64,000 nt of DNA from Bog-473 sp052148295 (GTDB taxonomy: Bacteria > Actinomycetota > Acidimicrobiia > Acidimicrobiales > RAAP-2): the NCBI GenBank assembly GCA_052148295.1, contig JBKQIP010000162.1, forward strand, positions 15,501-79,500, written 5' to 3'. Below the pieces are notes generated by a model that saw only the letters and a program-made list of their open reading frames with translations, had not been told where the DNA came from and made no database searches. Positions within the stretch are counted from its first letter, which is position 1, and each line of letters begins with the position of its first letter. Made by a program: the position numbers and the translations under genes. Shown piece by piece: positions 11,290 through 19,180 of the stretch.

Positions 11290-11855
11290 TTGTCCTCCAG
11301 CGTGCCGATCCACACGCCGTCATCGCCCACGTCGACCATCTCCTCGCGGTTGGTCGGGAGGTTCTTCCCGACGAAGTCGGGACGAATGGGGAGCTCCCGG
11401 TGCCCGCGGTCGACCATGACGGCCAGCTGCACCGCCCTGGCCCGGCCGAAGTCGTTCAGGGCGTTGAGGGCGGCCCGTATGGTGCGACCGGTGAAGAGCA
11501 CGTCGTCGACCAGGACGACCACCTTGCCGGCCAGGTCGACCGGGATGTTGGTCACCGCCTCGGGAAGCACCGGCCGCAACCCGATGTCGTCGCGGTAGAA
11601 GGCGACGTCGAGACAGCCGAGGTCGATGTCGACCCCTTCGATCTGGCCCAGCACCTGTGCCATACGGGTGGCCAGCGGTACGCCGCCCGTCTGGAGACCG
11701 ACCAGGACCACGTCCTCGACTCCCCCGTTGCGCTCGACGATCTCGTGCGCCATCCGGGTCAGGGCGCGCTGCACGTCGGCCGGGGTGAGCGCCTGGGAGT
11801 GGGCCACGAACACGCCCCCGAGGGGCCGCGTGTGACTGCGTTCGCGTTCGGCCAC
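11286..11855 (-). CDS. pyrR: Bifunctional pyr operon regulatory protein / uracil phosphoribosyltransferase
   Basis: This 189-aa protein of the PRTase fold binds UMP and pyr mRNA, and has residual uracil PRTase activity. VGLQTGGVPLATRMAQVL is the PPi loop, and VVLVDDVLFTGRTIRAALNAL near residue 112 is the PRPP-binding motif with two Asp. MVDRGHRELPIRPDFVGKN is the PyrR-specific dimer and RNA-binding block. GTG at 11855 is chosen because AGGAGG lies four nt upstream. A hairpin matching the PyrR-binding loop touches this Shine-Dalgarno, suggesting autoregulation at translation initiation. It is the first gene of the pyr operon. Confidence 0.97.
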   Translation of the reverse strand: MAERERSHTRPLGGVFVAHSQALTPADVQRALTRMAHEIVERNGGVEDVVLVGLQTGGVPLATRMAQVLGQIEGVDIDLGCLDVAFYRDDIGLRPVLPEAVTNIPVDLAGKVVVLVDDVLFTGRTIRAALNALNDFGRARAVQLAVMVDRGHRELPIRPDFVGKNLPTNREEMVDVGDDGVWIGTLEDK

Positions 11856-11859
11856 TGCT

Positions 11860-11887
11860 CCTCCTGTCCGTGTGAGCCTCACGGGAC
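11860..11887 (-). promoter_or_regulatory. Candidate PyrR-binding loop overlapping the pyrR ribosome binding site
   Basis: The minus-strand RNA folds as GUCC, bulged C, GUG, loop, CAC-GGAC, directly abutting AGGAGG (11860-11865). The apical part reads UCCCGUGAGGCU. It fits the hexaloop consensus CNGNGAG and the flanking UCC and GGCU of PyrR-binding loops described in Bacillus and mycobacteria. Binding of PyrR-UMP here would occlude ribosome loading. The match is by eye. Confidence 0.6.
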
Positions 11888-11898
11888 TCACTTCACGG

Positions 11899-13341
11899 TC
11901 AGGCCAGTACCTTATCGCGCGCCCGCCGGTCAGGCTGCGGTTCGCGGACCGAGCGGGTGGCACGCCGCCGATGGTGCCACCCGGCGACGGCGTCGATCCC
12001 GGCGGCGGCCAGGATGACCAGGCACACCTCGAAAGGTGCGCGGAAGCGGACGATGCCGTAGGAGAGGGCGGCGACGACGGTCAGCGCCACCGCCGGTACC
12101 AGGAGAGGCCACTGCACCAGTCGCCGCCGCCTCAGGTGCGCCATCCCGAGCCCGGCCAGGGGCAGGAGCGCGTAGTACATCACCAGACCGGCCAGGGCCG
12201 CACCCTCGGGGCGACCCTCGGCGACGTCGTCACGGGCCATCTGCACCGGCATGTACAAATCCCACAGGCGGGCCACGCGCGCCACCATCACCACCGGGAG
12301 ACGGCTCTCGTGACGGGAGACGTAGTGCGTGGCCCGCTGCTGGCGCTCCGCCGACCGTTCCGATTCGTCCCCGCTGAGCCCCGGCGGCTGGGCACAGCGG
12401 AGACTCCACGTTCCGATGTCGGCCCCGTAGTACGTCTGTGGGCAGTTGGCCCCGAGCAGGACCAATCCCTCGCCGGTGCTGACCAGCGTGGTGTCGTGGA
12501 AGGAGACCAGGTTCCGGCCGACCCAGGGCATGACGGTGACCAGGCAGACGGCGACGCCCAGGCCGGCCAGCCCCACCCGTCTGCGCCAGCGGACCGTGCG
12601 GCACGCCAAGGCGGCCGGGATCAGGATGAGAGGGACGAAGAGGGCGAGCTCCGCCCGGTCCAGGATCTCCAGCCCGCAGGCCAGGCCCACCAGCGCCGCG
12701 TGCCACGCCGTGGGCTCCCGGAGCAGCCGGTAGACCCCCAGGAGGATGAGGGCCATCAGCAGCATCGACAGGGTCTCCGACATGACGATGCCGTTGGGCA
12801 TCCACATGTTGGGATAGACCGACGCCAGCACGGCAGCAACGATCCCCACGCGTGGACCGGCGACGGACCGGCCGAGGAGGCCTACCAGCACCACCACGAC
12901 GACACCGAGTACGGCCATGGTCAGCCGTTGGGGGACCTCGCCGGCGTGGAACCCGAAGAGATAGGTGGCCGGCACGATGGCCAGGCTGGTCAAGGGGGGA
13001 TGCGCGGCGGAGGGCCCGTGGCCGAAGATGACCGGGAAGAAGTGCCCCCGAGTCATGTAGACGGCTTCGGCGTTGTACCACAGCGAGTCGTAGATGCGGG
13101 GGGCCTCGCGCGAGGTGAAGACGAGCACGTACACCACCCGTATGGCCAGGGCGAACCCGGTGACGGCGAGGAGCGTGGGCCAGAAGGGCAGGCGAGCTCC
13201 CGCCACCCCAAGACCGGGTTCGTCGGCGGGCTCCGCGGCGGGGTCGTCGGCGGGCTCCGCGGGGGGAACGAGGTCCGCGAGCCCGACCACGGGCTCCCCG
13301 CCTGGCGCCGGCAGGGCGCGGTCGATCTCGAGCTCAGACAT
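11899..13341 (-). CDS. Membrane glycosyltransferase of the PMT/ArnT (GT39/GT83-like) fold
   Basis: This 480-aa protein has a Pro/Ala/Asp-rich cytoplasmic N-terminus (about 1-50) and then some 10-11 hydrophobic segments. The first long loop carries PRIYDSLWYNAEAVYM, with an acidic residue placed as in lipid-phosphosugar-dependent GT-C enzymes, and HPPLTSLAIVPATYLFG follows. A second large extracytoplasmic loop (about 295-355) contains NCPQTYYG. The family transfers sugars from polyprenyl-phosphate carriers to lipids, glycans or proteins. The substrate cannot be told. The C-terminus is basic. The N-terminal PAEPADDPAAEPADEPG stretch is encoded by a 22-bp direct repeat near 13207-13260. It lies between a nucleotide-binding-domain gene and pyrR, with no obvious partner. 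Confidence 0.7.
   Translation of the reverse strand: MSELEIDRALPAPGGEPVVGLADLVPPAEPADDPAAEPADEPGLGVAGARLPFWPTLLAVTGFALAIRVVYVLVFTSREAPRIYDSLWYNAEAVYMTRGHFFPVIFGHGPSAAHPPLTSLAIVPATYLFGFHAGEVPQRLTMAVLGVVVVVLVGLLGRSVAGPRVGIVAAVLASVYPNMWMPNGIVMSETLSMLLMALILLGVYRLLREPTAWHAALVGLACGLEILDRAELALFVPLILIPAALACRTVRWRRRVGLAGLGVAVCLVTVMPWVGRNLVSFHDTTLVSTGEGLVLLGANCPQTYYGADIGTWSLRCAQPPGLSGDESERSAERQQRATHYVSRHESRLPVVMVARVARLWDLYMPVQMARDDVAEGRPEGAALAGLVMYYALLPLAGLGMAHLRRRRLVQWPLLVPAVALTVVAALSYGIVRFRAPFEVCLVILAAAGIDAVAGWHHRRRATRSVREPQPDRRARDKVLA
11909..11914 (-). promoter_or_regulatory. Possible -10 element of the pyr operon
   Basis: TAAGGT on the minus strand lies inside the last codons of the upstream glycosyltransferase gene. 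A start about seven nt downstream would give a leader of roughly 45-50 nt containing the whole PyrR-binding-loop candidate. No good -35 was found, so read-through from the upstream gene is possible. Confidence 0.3.
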
Positions 13342-13391
13342 CTACACCTTGGACGCTAGGCCACCGCGGCCGGGGCCACCGGGCCGTGCCG

Positions 13392-13781
13392 CTACCGCGC
13401 GATGACGTCGTCGTAGGCGCGTAGCCGGTTGGCCAGCGCACCCATGATCCCGAGGGCGAAGGTGGGCGACTCGTGCACCAGGAACAAGAAGAGCTTCTGG
13501 TCGACCTCGGCCAGCTCCGTCTCGACCGTGGCGACGGCCGTGACGTTGCGCGGCAGGTGATCGATCAGCGCCCGCTCGCCGAAGACGTCGTTCGTCCCCA
13601 GCGTGGCGACCACCACGCGGCCCTTGCGGAGCTCCACGGTCCCCTCGACGATGCCGTACATCAGCGTCCCCGTCTCCCCCTCCTCGTAGATCGTCTCCCC
13701 GGCGGCCACGATCCGGTGATCGGGTGCATTGAGGAAGAGCGAGTGCGACTGGGTGCGGCCGCCGGCTGGGATGGGACACAT
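13392..13781 (-). CDS. Stand-alone cyclic nucleotide-binding domain protein
   Basis: This 129-aa protein is almost entirely one Crp/PKA-type cyclic nucleotide-binding fold. The segment IVAAGETIYEEGETGTLMYG is the barrel, VFGERALIDHLPRNVTAVA is the phosphate-binding cassette (GExAL..PR), and the C-terminal helix LAEVDQKLFLFLVHESPTF follows. No helix-turn-helix, kinase or cyclase domain is attached, so it is either a small cAMP sensor or an adaptor. The cassette keeps the Glu and Arg that bind cyclic nucleotide, so ligand binding is plausible. ATG at 13781 has TAGGCT nine nt upstream. A region of nested inverted repeats lies between this gene and nusB. Confidence 0.8.
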   Translation of the reverse strand: MCPIPAGGRTQSHSLFLNAPDHRIVAAGETIYEEGETGTLMYGIVEGTVELRKGRVVVATLGTNDVFGERALIDHLPRNVTAVATVETELAEVDQKLFLFLVHESPTFALGIMGALANRLRAYDDVIAR

Positions 13782-13790
13782 TTCGCCCCA

Positions 13791-13796
13791 AGCCTA
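13791..13796 (-). promoter_or_regulatory. -10 element for the cyclic nucleotide-binding gene
   Basis: TAGGCT on the minus strand sits nine nt before the ATG at 13781, consistent with a leaderless or very short-leader transcript. Confidence 0.4.
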
Positions 13797-13808
13797 TTGA
13801 GCGACCGA

Positions 13809-13869
13809 CCCCGAGATGCTGCCCATCGGGGTTGCAAAATCGGCCCACGGCAGATCGCCGCGCAACCCC
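13809..13869 (-). other. Nested, mutually exclusive inverted repeats between nusB and the cyclic nucleotide-binding gene
   Basis: GGGGTTGC (13828-13835, plus-strand orientation) pairs perfectly with GCAACCCC (13862-13869), enclosing a smaller CGGC/GCCG hairpin (13848-13860). The same GGGG also pairs with CCCC(GA) at 13809-13814. The two long stems cannot coexist, which resembles a switch or a processed terminator. Whether it is transcribed is unknown. Confidence 0.45.
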
Positions 13870-13884
13870 CATTTCCCTCGAGCG

Positions 13885-13898
13885 GCCTCAGCCGAGGC
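13885..13898 (-). terminator. Short hairpin just after nusB
   Basis: GCCTC-GGCT-GAGGC forms a 5-bp stem with a 4-nt loop, three nt beyond the nusB stop. There is no U-tract. It may mark the end of the aroC-nusB transcript together with the larger repeats downstream. Confidence 0.35.
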
Positions 13899-13901
13899 TG
13901 C

Positions 13902-14306
13902 TCAGCCCGGACGCACCTCGGCGGCGATGGTGGACAGGACGCCGTTGACGAAGGACCCCGAATCGTCGGTGGAGTAGGTCTTGGCCAACTCCACCGCTTC
14001 GTCGAGGACCACCGCCGTGGGCGGGCCGTCGGGGTCGAGGAGCTCGGCCACCGCCAGGCGCAGGACCAGGCGGTCGATGACCGCCATGCGGTCGAGCGGC
14101 CACCCGACCGATGCGGCCCCGATCCGCGTGTCCGCCTCCTCGCCGGTGCTCACGGTCCACTGCAGCAGGGTCCACACGTAGGGATCGGGCTCCACCGGCA
14201 GGTCCGCCAGCACTTGCAGCGGGCTCACGCCCTTGAGCTCGGCCTCGTAGAGGAGGGACAGGGCCCGCTCCCTCTGCTGGTGGCGGGATGCGCCCGTCTC
14301 GGCCAC
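13902..14306 (-). CDS. nusB: Transcription antitermination / rRNA processing factor NusB
   Basis: This 134-aa all-helical NusB binds boxA RNA with NusE (S10) in rRNA antitermination. SRHQQRERALSLLYEAEL is the Arg-rich N-terminal helix that contacts RNA. DRLVLRLAVAELL and PTAVVLDEAVELAKTYSTDDSGSFVNGVL are the family core. The GTG start is 11 nt after the efp stop. It is the last gene of the aroC-aroK-aroB-aroQ-pepP-efp-nusB operon, the standard arrangement in actinobacteria and firmicutes. Confidence 0.96.
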   Translation of the reverse strand: MAETGASRHQQRERALSLLYEAELKGVSPLQVLADLPVEPDPYVWTLLQWTVSTGEEADTRIGAASVGWPLDRMAVIDRLVLRLAVAELLDPDGPPTAVVLDEAVELAKTYSTDDSGSFVNGVLSTIAAEVRPG

Positions 14307-14317
14307 GGTGGCCGGGC

Positions 14318-14878
14318 TCAGGCCCTAGTCAGGTACTCGCCGGAACGGGTGTCGACCTTGATGGCATCGCCGGGGTTGACGAAGAGGGGGACCTGGACGA
14401 CCAAGCCGGTCTGGAGGGTGGCGGGCTTGCGGGCCCCCGACACCCGGTCACCTTGGAAGCCGGGCTCGGTCTCGGACACCTTCAGCTCCACCGAGGCCGG
14501 CAGCTCGACGCCGACGATCTCCCCGTTGTACATCTGCAGGTTGACCTCGTCGCCCTCCTTCAGGTACTGCGGGGCGGTGCCCAGGGCGTCGGGCGCGGCC
14601 TGCATCTGCTCGTAGCTGGTCGTGTCCATGAACACGTAGTCCGCCCCGTCGCGGTAGAGGAACTGCATGTCCCGCTTGTCGATGATGGCCTGATCGAGCT
14701 TCTCGTCGGCCCGGTAGGTCCGTTCGATCACGGCGCCGTTGCGCAGGTTCTTGAGCTTGGTACGGACGAACGCCCCACCCTTGCCCGGCTTGACGTGCTG
14801 GAACTCCACCACGCTGAAGAGTCCCTCGGGCAGGTTGAGGCTCATGCCGTTCTTCAGGTCGTTAGTCGAGACTGCCAT
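14318..14878 (-). CDS. efp: Translation elongation factor P
   Basis: At 186 aa this is normal EF-P length. It enters the ribosomal E site to relieve stalling at polyproline. The N-terminal KOW-like domain has the tip loop VKPGKGGAF with Lys near residue 32-34, the position that is modified or left bare in different bacteria. Two OB domains follow, with ERTYRADEKLDQA and the C-terminal PLFVNPGDAIKVDTRSGEY block. No epmA/earP-type modification gene is seen nearby. Its 5' end overlaps the end of the aminopeptidase gene by 17 nt. Confidence 0.97.
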   Translation of the reverse strand: MAVSTNDLKNGMSLNLPEGLFSVVEFQHVKPGKGGAFVRTKLKNLRNGAVIERTYRADEKLDQAIIDKRDMQFLYRDGADYVFMDTTSYEQMQAAPDALGTAPQYLKEGDEVNLQMYNGEIVGVELPASVELKVSETEPGFQGDRVSGARKPATLQTGLVVQVPLFVNPGDAIKVDTRSGEYLTRA

Positions 14879-15977
14879 GGATGTCCTTCGTGAATCGGGT
14901 GAGGGGTCGGCTCCCGCCTTCGGTCACCACCAGGGTGTCCTCCACACGGACGCCACCCAGGCCGGGGAGGTAGACACCGGGCTCGACGGTGACGACGAAG
15001 CCGGGAGCGAGGATAGCAGTGCCCAGCTGGCTGACGGTCGGGGCCTCGTGGATGTCCAGCCCCACCCCGTGGCCGGTCCCGTGCTCGAAGCGGTCGGCCC
15101 AACCGGCCTCGGTGATGATGTCCCGGCAGACGTCGTCCACCTCCTTGGTGCTGATGCCGGGCCGCACCGCCGCCGCCCCGGCCGCCTGCGAGGCCCCCAC
15201 GACCGAGAACACCCGGGCCAGGTCCCCCTCGGGCTCGGCGTCCACGCAGAAAGTGCGGGTCATGTCGGACCGGTAGCCCTCGAAGGTGGCGCCGAAGTCC
15301 ACGACCACGGGATCGCCGGTCCGGATGGGGCGCGAGCCGGGATGGTGGTGGGGCTTGGCCGAGTTCTCCCCCGCCGCCACGATGGTCTCGAAAGCCACGC
15401 TCTCGGCGCCCCCGCGGCGCATGGCCGTGTCGAGCGCCAGGCCGAACTCCTCCTCGGTCACCCCCTCGGACATCATCGGCAGCACCTCGGCCAGGGCGGC
15501 GTCGGCGATGGCGGCCGCCCGCTCCATGCGGGCGATCTCGGCCTCGTCCTTCACCTCGCGGAGGGCCTCCACCGCGTTGGTGGTGGGCACCAGCTCTACC
15601 GGGCTCAGCAGATCGGCCCAGACCTGCTGCCCGGACCAGGTGACGTTGTCGGCCTCCAACCCCACCACGGGCGAGGCCGAGAGGTAGTCCCTCACGGCCT
15701 TGCGCTGGTCGGCCAGGCCGCCGATGGTGATCTCCACCTCCGCTCCCGAGGCGGCCACCTGCTCCGACGACTGGGTGCGGTACCGGCCGTCGGTGGTGAG
15801 CAGGGCCCCGCCACCGGTCACCACCAGGATCCCGGCCGACCCGGCGAAACCCGTGAGGTACCGCACGTTGGGCAACGTGGTCACCACCAGCGCGTCGAAC
15901 CCGTCGAACCGGGCCCGCAGCGCGTCGAGCCTGCCGGTGACGGACATCGGGGCCAGAATCGGGGGCAGAGAGGTCAT
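14862..15977 (-). CDS. pepP: Xaa-Pro aminopeptidase / Xaa-Pro dipeptidase family (M24B)
   Basis: This 371-aa peptidase has a creatinase N-domain (about 1-130, NVRYLTGFAGSAG) and a pita-bread M24 catalytic domain. All five metal ligands are visible: Asp in VVVDFGATFEG, Asp in SDMTRTFCV, His in HGTGHGVGLDIHE, Glu in VTVEPGVYLPG and Glu in GVRVEDTLVV. It removes N-terminal residues preceding proline. The gene sits between aroQ and efp as in many Gram-positives, and the functional pairing with EF-P (proline handling) is only circumstantial. The ATG overlaps the aroQ stop as ATGA. PepQ-type specificity cannot be excluded. Confidence 0.9.
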   Translation of the reverse strand: MTSLPPILAPMSVTGRLDALRARFDGFDALVVTTLPNVRYLTGFAGSAGILVVTGGGALLTTDGRYRTQSSEQVAASGAEVEITIGGLADQRKAVRDYLSASPVVGLEADNVTWSGQQVWADLLSPVELVPTTNAVEALREVKDEAEIARMERAAAIADAALAEVLPMMSEGVTEEEFGLALDTAMRRGGAESVAFETIVAAGENSAKPHHHPGSRPIRTGDPVVVDFGATFEGYRSDMTRTFCVDAEPEGDLARVFSVVGASQAAGAAAVRPGISTKEVDDVCRDIITEAGWADRFEHGTGHGVGLDIHEAPTVSQLGTAILAPGFVVTVEPGVYLPGLGGVRVEDTLVVTEGGSRPLTRFTKDIHGSLD

Positions 15978-16417
15978 GGTGCTCCTTTCAAGAGCTGGGC
16001 CACCGCATCGAGCGCGAGCTCGTACCCCAGGCCACCGAAGCCGGCGATCAGGCCGTCGGCCACCGGGGCCAGGACCGAGGTATGGCGGAACGGTTCACGG
16101 GCCGCCGGATTCGAGAGGTGCAGTTCGACGGCGGGCCCGTCGAAGGCCGCCACCGCATCGTGGAGGGACCACGACGTGTGACTGAGGGCGCCGGCGTTGA
16201 TGACCAGCGCGCCGGCCCGGCCCCGGGCGCGGTGCACGGCCTCCACCAGGTCGCCCTCGTGATTGGACTGCTGGTGCTCGAGGGTCAGGCCGTGGCGCGC
16301 CGCCGCCGCCTCGGCCCGAGCCACGTGGTCGGCCAACGTGGCCGTCCCGTACACGGAAGGTTCACGCTCACCGAGCAGATCGAGATTGGGGCCCGACAGC
16401 AGGACGACCAGGCTCAT
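15974..16417 (-). CDS. aroQ: 3-dehydroquinate dehydratase, type II
   Basis: This 147-aa type II dehydroquinase is the third step of the shikimate pathway. LLSGPNLDLLGEREPSVYG gives the N-terminal motif with the active-site Arg and catalytic Tyr. NHEGDLVEAVH, INAGALSHTSWSLHDA and VELHLSNPAAREPFRHTS carry the catalytic His and substrate residues. DGLIAGFGGLGY is the usual C-terminal block. Start and stop overlap both neighbours (aroB and the aminopeptidase) by four nt, so it is firmly embedded in the aro operon. Confidence 0.96.
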   Translation of the reverse strand: MSLVVLLSGPNLDLLGEREPSVYGTATLADHVARAEAAAARHGLTLEHQQSNHEGDLVEAVHRARGRAGALVINAGALSHTSWSLHDAVAAFDGPAVELHLSNPAAREPFRHTSVLAPVADGLIAGFGGLGYELALDAVAQLLKGAP

Positions 16418-17457
16418 GGTTGGGCTCCCATCTCAGCCAGGGTAGCGAGCACCTCGGCCGGGGCCACGCCGTGCACCGGTTCCACTCCCGCTGGGCCATC
16501 GAGCACGAAGGTCAGGTCCTGGTGTGCCTTCTTGTCCCGTTTCATGAAGGTGAGCAGCTCGGGGGCCGCCGCGCCCGGCGGGAGGTCCGACGGGAGGTCG
16601 TACCCACCGACCACCAGGCGGTGCTCCTTGACCCGGTCCTCGTCGATGCGGCCGAGCCGCTGGGCCAGGAGAGCGGCGAAGATCACCCCGATGGCCACGG
16701 CCTCGCCGTGACGCAGATCCCAGTCCGGATGCCCCGCCAGCGCCACGCCCTCGAGGGCATGGGCCAGGGTGTGGCCGTAGTTGAGCACCATCCGCCGGTC
16801 ACCCTCGCGCTCGTCGGCCGACACCGCGGCCGCCTTGATGGCGACGCACCGGGCCACCTGCTCCTCGACCGCCTGCTCGGGTCGCGGCGGATCGCCCAGG
16901 AAGGCGTACTTGGCCATCTCCCCCTTGCCCGAGACCCACTCGCGCGGAGGGAGGGAGGCCAGCATCTCGGTGTCGCACAGCACGGCGCTGGGCTGCCAAA
17001 AGGCACCGACCAGGTTCTTGCCCTCGGGCAGGTTCACTCCGGTCTTTCCCCCGACGGCGGCGTCGACTTGGGCCAGCAGCGAGGTGGCGACGTTCACGTA
17101 GGGCGTGCCCCGGTGGTAGGAGGCGGCGGCGAAGCCGGCCACGTCGGTGACCACGCCGCCACCGAGCGCCACCACCACGTCGGCCCGGGCGAGCCCGCTG
17201 CGGGCCCACCGTCGGCACAGGTCCTCCACGGTGGCCAGCGTCTTGCCCGCCTCGCCCTCGCCGATGGTGCAGACCTCGACGGGCACCCCGGGGTCGAGCC
17301 CGTCGAGCCAACCCGCCTCGACCACGGCGCGTTGTGTCACCACGGCAGCTCGCCGGGCGGAGGGGGGGAGGACCCGGGCCAACTCGTGGCGGGTACCGTC
17401 GCCGATCAGCACCGGGTACGAGCGGGTTCCCAGGTCGACCGAGATCTCACGCATCAC
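16414..17457 (-). CDS. aroB: 3-dehydroquinate synthase
   Basis: This 347-aa NAD- and metal-dependent enzyme converts DAHP to dehydroquinate. VVALGGGVVTDVAGFAAA and ATSLLAQVDAAVGGKTGVN bind NAD and substrate. GEMAKYAFLGD, NYGHTLAHALE and HGEAVAIGV contain the metal-binding Glu and His residues. The first codons read GTG ATG. The GTG overlaps the aroK stop in GTGA, and the ATG is the alternative one codon later. It follows aroK in the operon. Confidence 0.97.
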   Translation of the reverse strand: MMREISVDLGTRSYPVLIGDGTRHELARVLPPSARRAAVVTQRAVVEAGWLDGLDPGVPVEVCTIGEGEAGKTLATVEDLCRRWARSGLARADVVVALGGGVVTDVAGFAAASYHRGTPYVNVATSLLAQVDAAVGGKTGVNLPEGKNLVGAFWQPSAVLCDTEMLASLPPREWVSGKGEMAKYAFLGDPPRPEQAVEEQVARCVAIKAAAVSADEREGDRRMVLNYGHTLAHALEGVALAGHPDWDLRHGEAVAIGVIFAALLAQRLGRIDEDRVKEHRLVVGGYDLPSDLPPGAAAPELLTFMKRDKKAHQDLTFVLDGPAGVEPVHGVAPAEVLATLAEMGAQP

Positions 17458-17963
17458 GATCCTTCGGCGGCGACGACCAGCGCGACCACCTGCTCCGGCG
17501 ACAGGTCATCCACGTCGATCGTGAGATCGGCGAGCTCGGCGTAGAGCGGACGACGGACGGCGTCGAGTTCGCGCACGGTGGTGGGACGGTCACCGTCGAG
17601 GAGGGGACGGCCGGCACCGTCGCCCACCCGTGCCACCAGCGTCTCGGGGCGGGCCCTGAGCCAGACCACCGTGCCACTGCGCGCGATGAGAGATCGGTTC
17701 TCCGCCCGGAGCACGGCACCCCCGGCCACCGAGACCACCACGTCGTCGGTGCAGGCACAGGCCTGCTCGAGTGCCTTGGCCTCGGCGTCACGGAAGGCCG
17801 TCTCACCGTCCCGGGCAAAGAGCTCGGGGACGGTCAGCCCCGTCGCTGCGGCCACTTCGGCGTCGGAGTCCAGGTAGGCCCACCCCAGCTTCCCGGCCGT
17901 GAGCTTCCCGACCGTGGTCTTGCCCGACCCCATCATGCCGATGAGGAGGATGCGCCGGGTCAC
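17454..17963 (-). CDS. aroK: Shikimate kinase
   Basis: This 169-aa P-loop kinase phosphorylates shikimate. LLIGMMGSGKTTVGKL is the Walker A loop, YLDSDAEVAAATG the shikimate-binding DSD segment, GETAFRDAEAKAL the Glu/Arg segment and VSVAGGAVL the GGG-like motif (here AGGA). RPLLDG is the lid. The GTG start overlaps the aroC stop in GTGA. Length and all motifs are standard. Confidence 0.95.
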   Translation of the reverse strand: MTRRILLIGMMGSGKTTVGKLTAGKLGWAYLDSDAEVAAATGLTVPELFARDGETAFRDAEAKALEQACACTDDVVVSVAGGAVLRAENRSLIARSGTVVWLRARPETLVARVGDGAGRPLLDGDRPTTVRELDAVRRPLYAELADLTIDVDDLSPEQVVALVVAAEGS

Positions 17964-19168
17964 GGACCGGCGACCATGGCGCCCTTGGCCGGCCCGGGTG
18001 CCGCGGACGGGGTGGTACCCAGGGCATCGACGAAGCCGTCGCGGTTGCGCAGGACCTCGGCCAAGGAGTCACCCCCGAACTTGCGCAGGGCCTCGGAGGC
18101 CAGCACCAGCGCCGTCATGGTCTCGGCCACCACGCCCATGGCCGGCACGGCGGTCACGTCGGTCCGCTCCCGGAAGCTCACGGTGGACTCCTTGGTCACC
18201 ACGTCGACCGTCTCGAGCACGGGACGGTTGAGCGTGGCCAGCGGCTTCATGGCCACCCGGGCCACCACCAGGGCGCCATTGGAGATGCCCCCCTCGATCC
18301 CCCCGGCCCGAGCGGTCGGGCGCACGTACCCCTCGCTCTCGTCGTAGGTGATGGCGTCGTGGGCCTCGGAACCTCGCCGTCCGGCCACGTCCCAGCCCTC
18401 GCCGATCTCGACCGCCTTGACGGCCTGGATGCTCATGAGCGCCTGAGCGAGCAGCGCATCGAGCTTGCGATCCCACTGCACGTGGCTCCCCAGACCGACG
18501 GGCACACCGTAGGCCAGCACCTCGGCCACGCCCCCCAGGGAATCGCCCTCCTTGGCCGCTGCCTTGACGGCCTTGACCATGGCCGCTTCGGTGGCCGGAT
18601 CGAAGCAACGGACCGCGCTCTCGTCGACCTGGCCCAGATGGCCCGGGCCCGGGCGCGGACCGCCGGCGGGCGTGCTCACATCGCCCAGAGCGATGATGTG
18701 GCTGAGCACACGGATGCCCAGGTGGCCCAGGAGCAACTTGGCCAGGGTGCCCGCCGCCACCCGGGCCGCCGTTTCCCGGGCCGAGGCCCGTTCGAGGACG
18801 TCACGAGCGTCGTCAAAGCCGTATTTCTGCATGCCGGGAAGGTCGGCGTGCCCCGGACGGGGTTGGGTCAGGACCGTCGACGGCGCACCCGGGTCGGGCG
18901 ACATCTCCTCCGTCCACTTCGGCCACTCGGTGTTGGCGATCTCGATGGCCACCGGCGCCCCCAGGGTGCGACCGTGACGGATCCCTCCCACCAGGGTGAC
19001 CTCGTCGGCCTCGAATCGCATGCGCGGTCCCCGCCCGTAGCCGAGCCGCCGTCGGGCCAGCTCGGCCGCGATATCGCCCACCTGGACGGGAAGGCCCGAG
19101 GGCAGCCCTTCGACCACGACGACCAGGGCACGGCCGTGCGATTCTCCGGCGGTCAGGTAGCGCAGCAC
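17960..19168 (-). CDS. aroC: Chorismate synthase
   Basis: This 402-aa FMN-dependent enzyme makes chorismate from EPSP, and chorismate is also the precursor for the menaquinone genes further along. LRYLTAGESHGRALVVVVEG and RRRLGYGRGPRM are the N-terminal signatures. RPGHADLPGMQKYGFDDARDVLERASARET and GGIEGGISNG are the FMN/EPSP site motifs, all normal. The GTG start has TAGCGT six nt upstream and no Shine-Dalgarno, so the operon mRNA is probably leaderless. It is the first gene of aroC-aroK-aroB-aroQ-pepP-efp-nusB. Confidence 0.97.
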   Translation of the reverse strand: MLRYLTAGESHGRALVVVVEGLPSGLPVQVGDIAAELARRRLGYGRGPRMRFEADEVTLVGGIRHGRTLGAPVAIEIANTEWPKWTEEMSPDPGAPSTVLTQPRPGHADLPGMQKYGFDDARDVLERASARETAARVAAGTLAKLLLGHLGIRVLSHIIALGDVSTPAGGPRPGPGHLGQVDESAVRCFDPATEAAMVKAVKAAAKEGDSLGGVAEVLAYGVPVGLGSHVQWDRKLDALLAQALMSIQAVKAVEIGEGWDVAGRRGSEAHDAITYDESEGYVRPTARAGGIEGGISNGALVVARVAMKPLATLNRPVLETVDVVTKESTVSFRERTDVTAVPAMGVVAETMTALVLASEALRKFGGDSLAEVLRNRDGFVDALGTTPSAAPGPAKGAMVAGP

Positions 19169-19174
19169 ACAGTC

Positions 19175-19180
19175 ACGCTA
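19175..19180 (-). promoter_or_regulatory. -10 element for leaderless aroC operon transcript
   Basis: TAGCGT on the minus strand, then six nt (GACTGT), then the aroC GTG. The spacing predicts a start at the G of GTG. From here up to 19295 (about 115 nt) I see nothing else. Confidence 0.5.
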
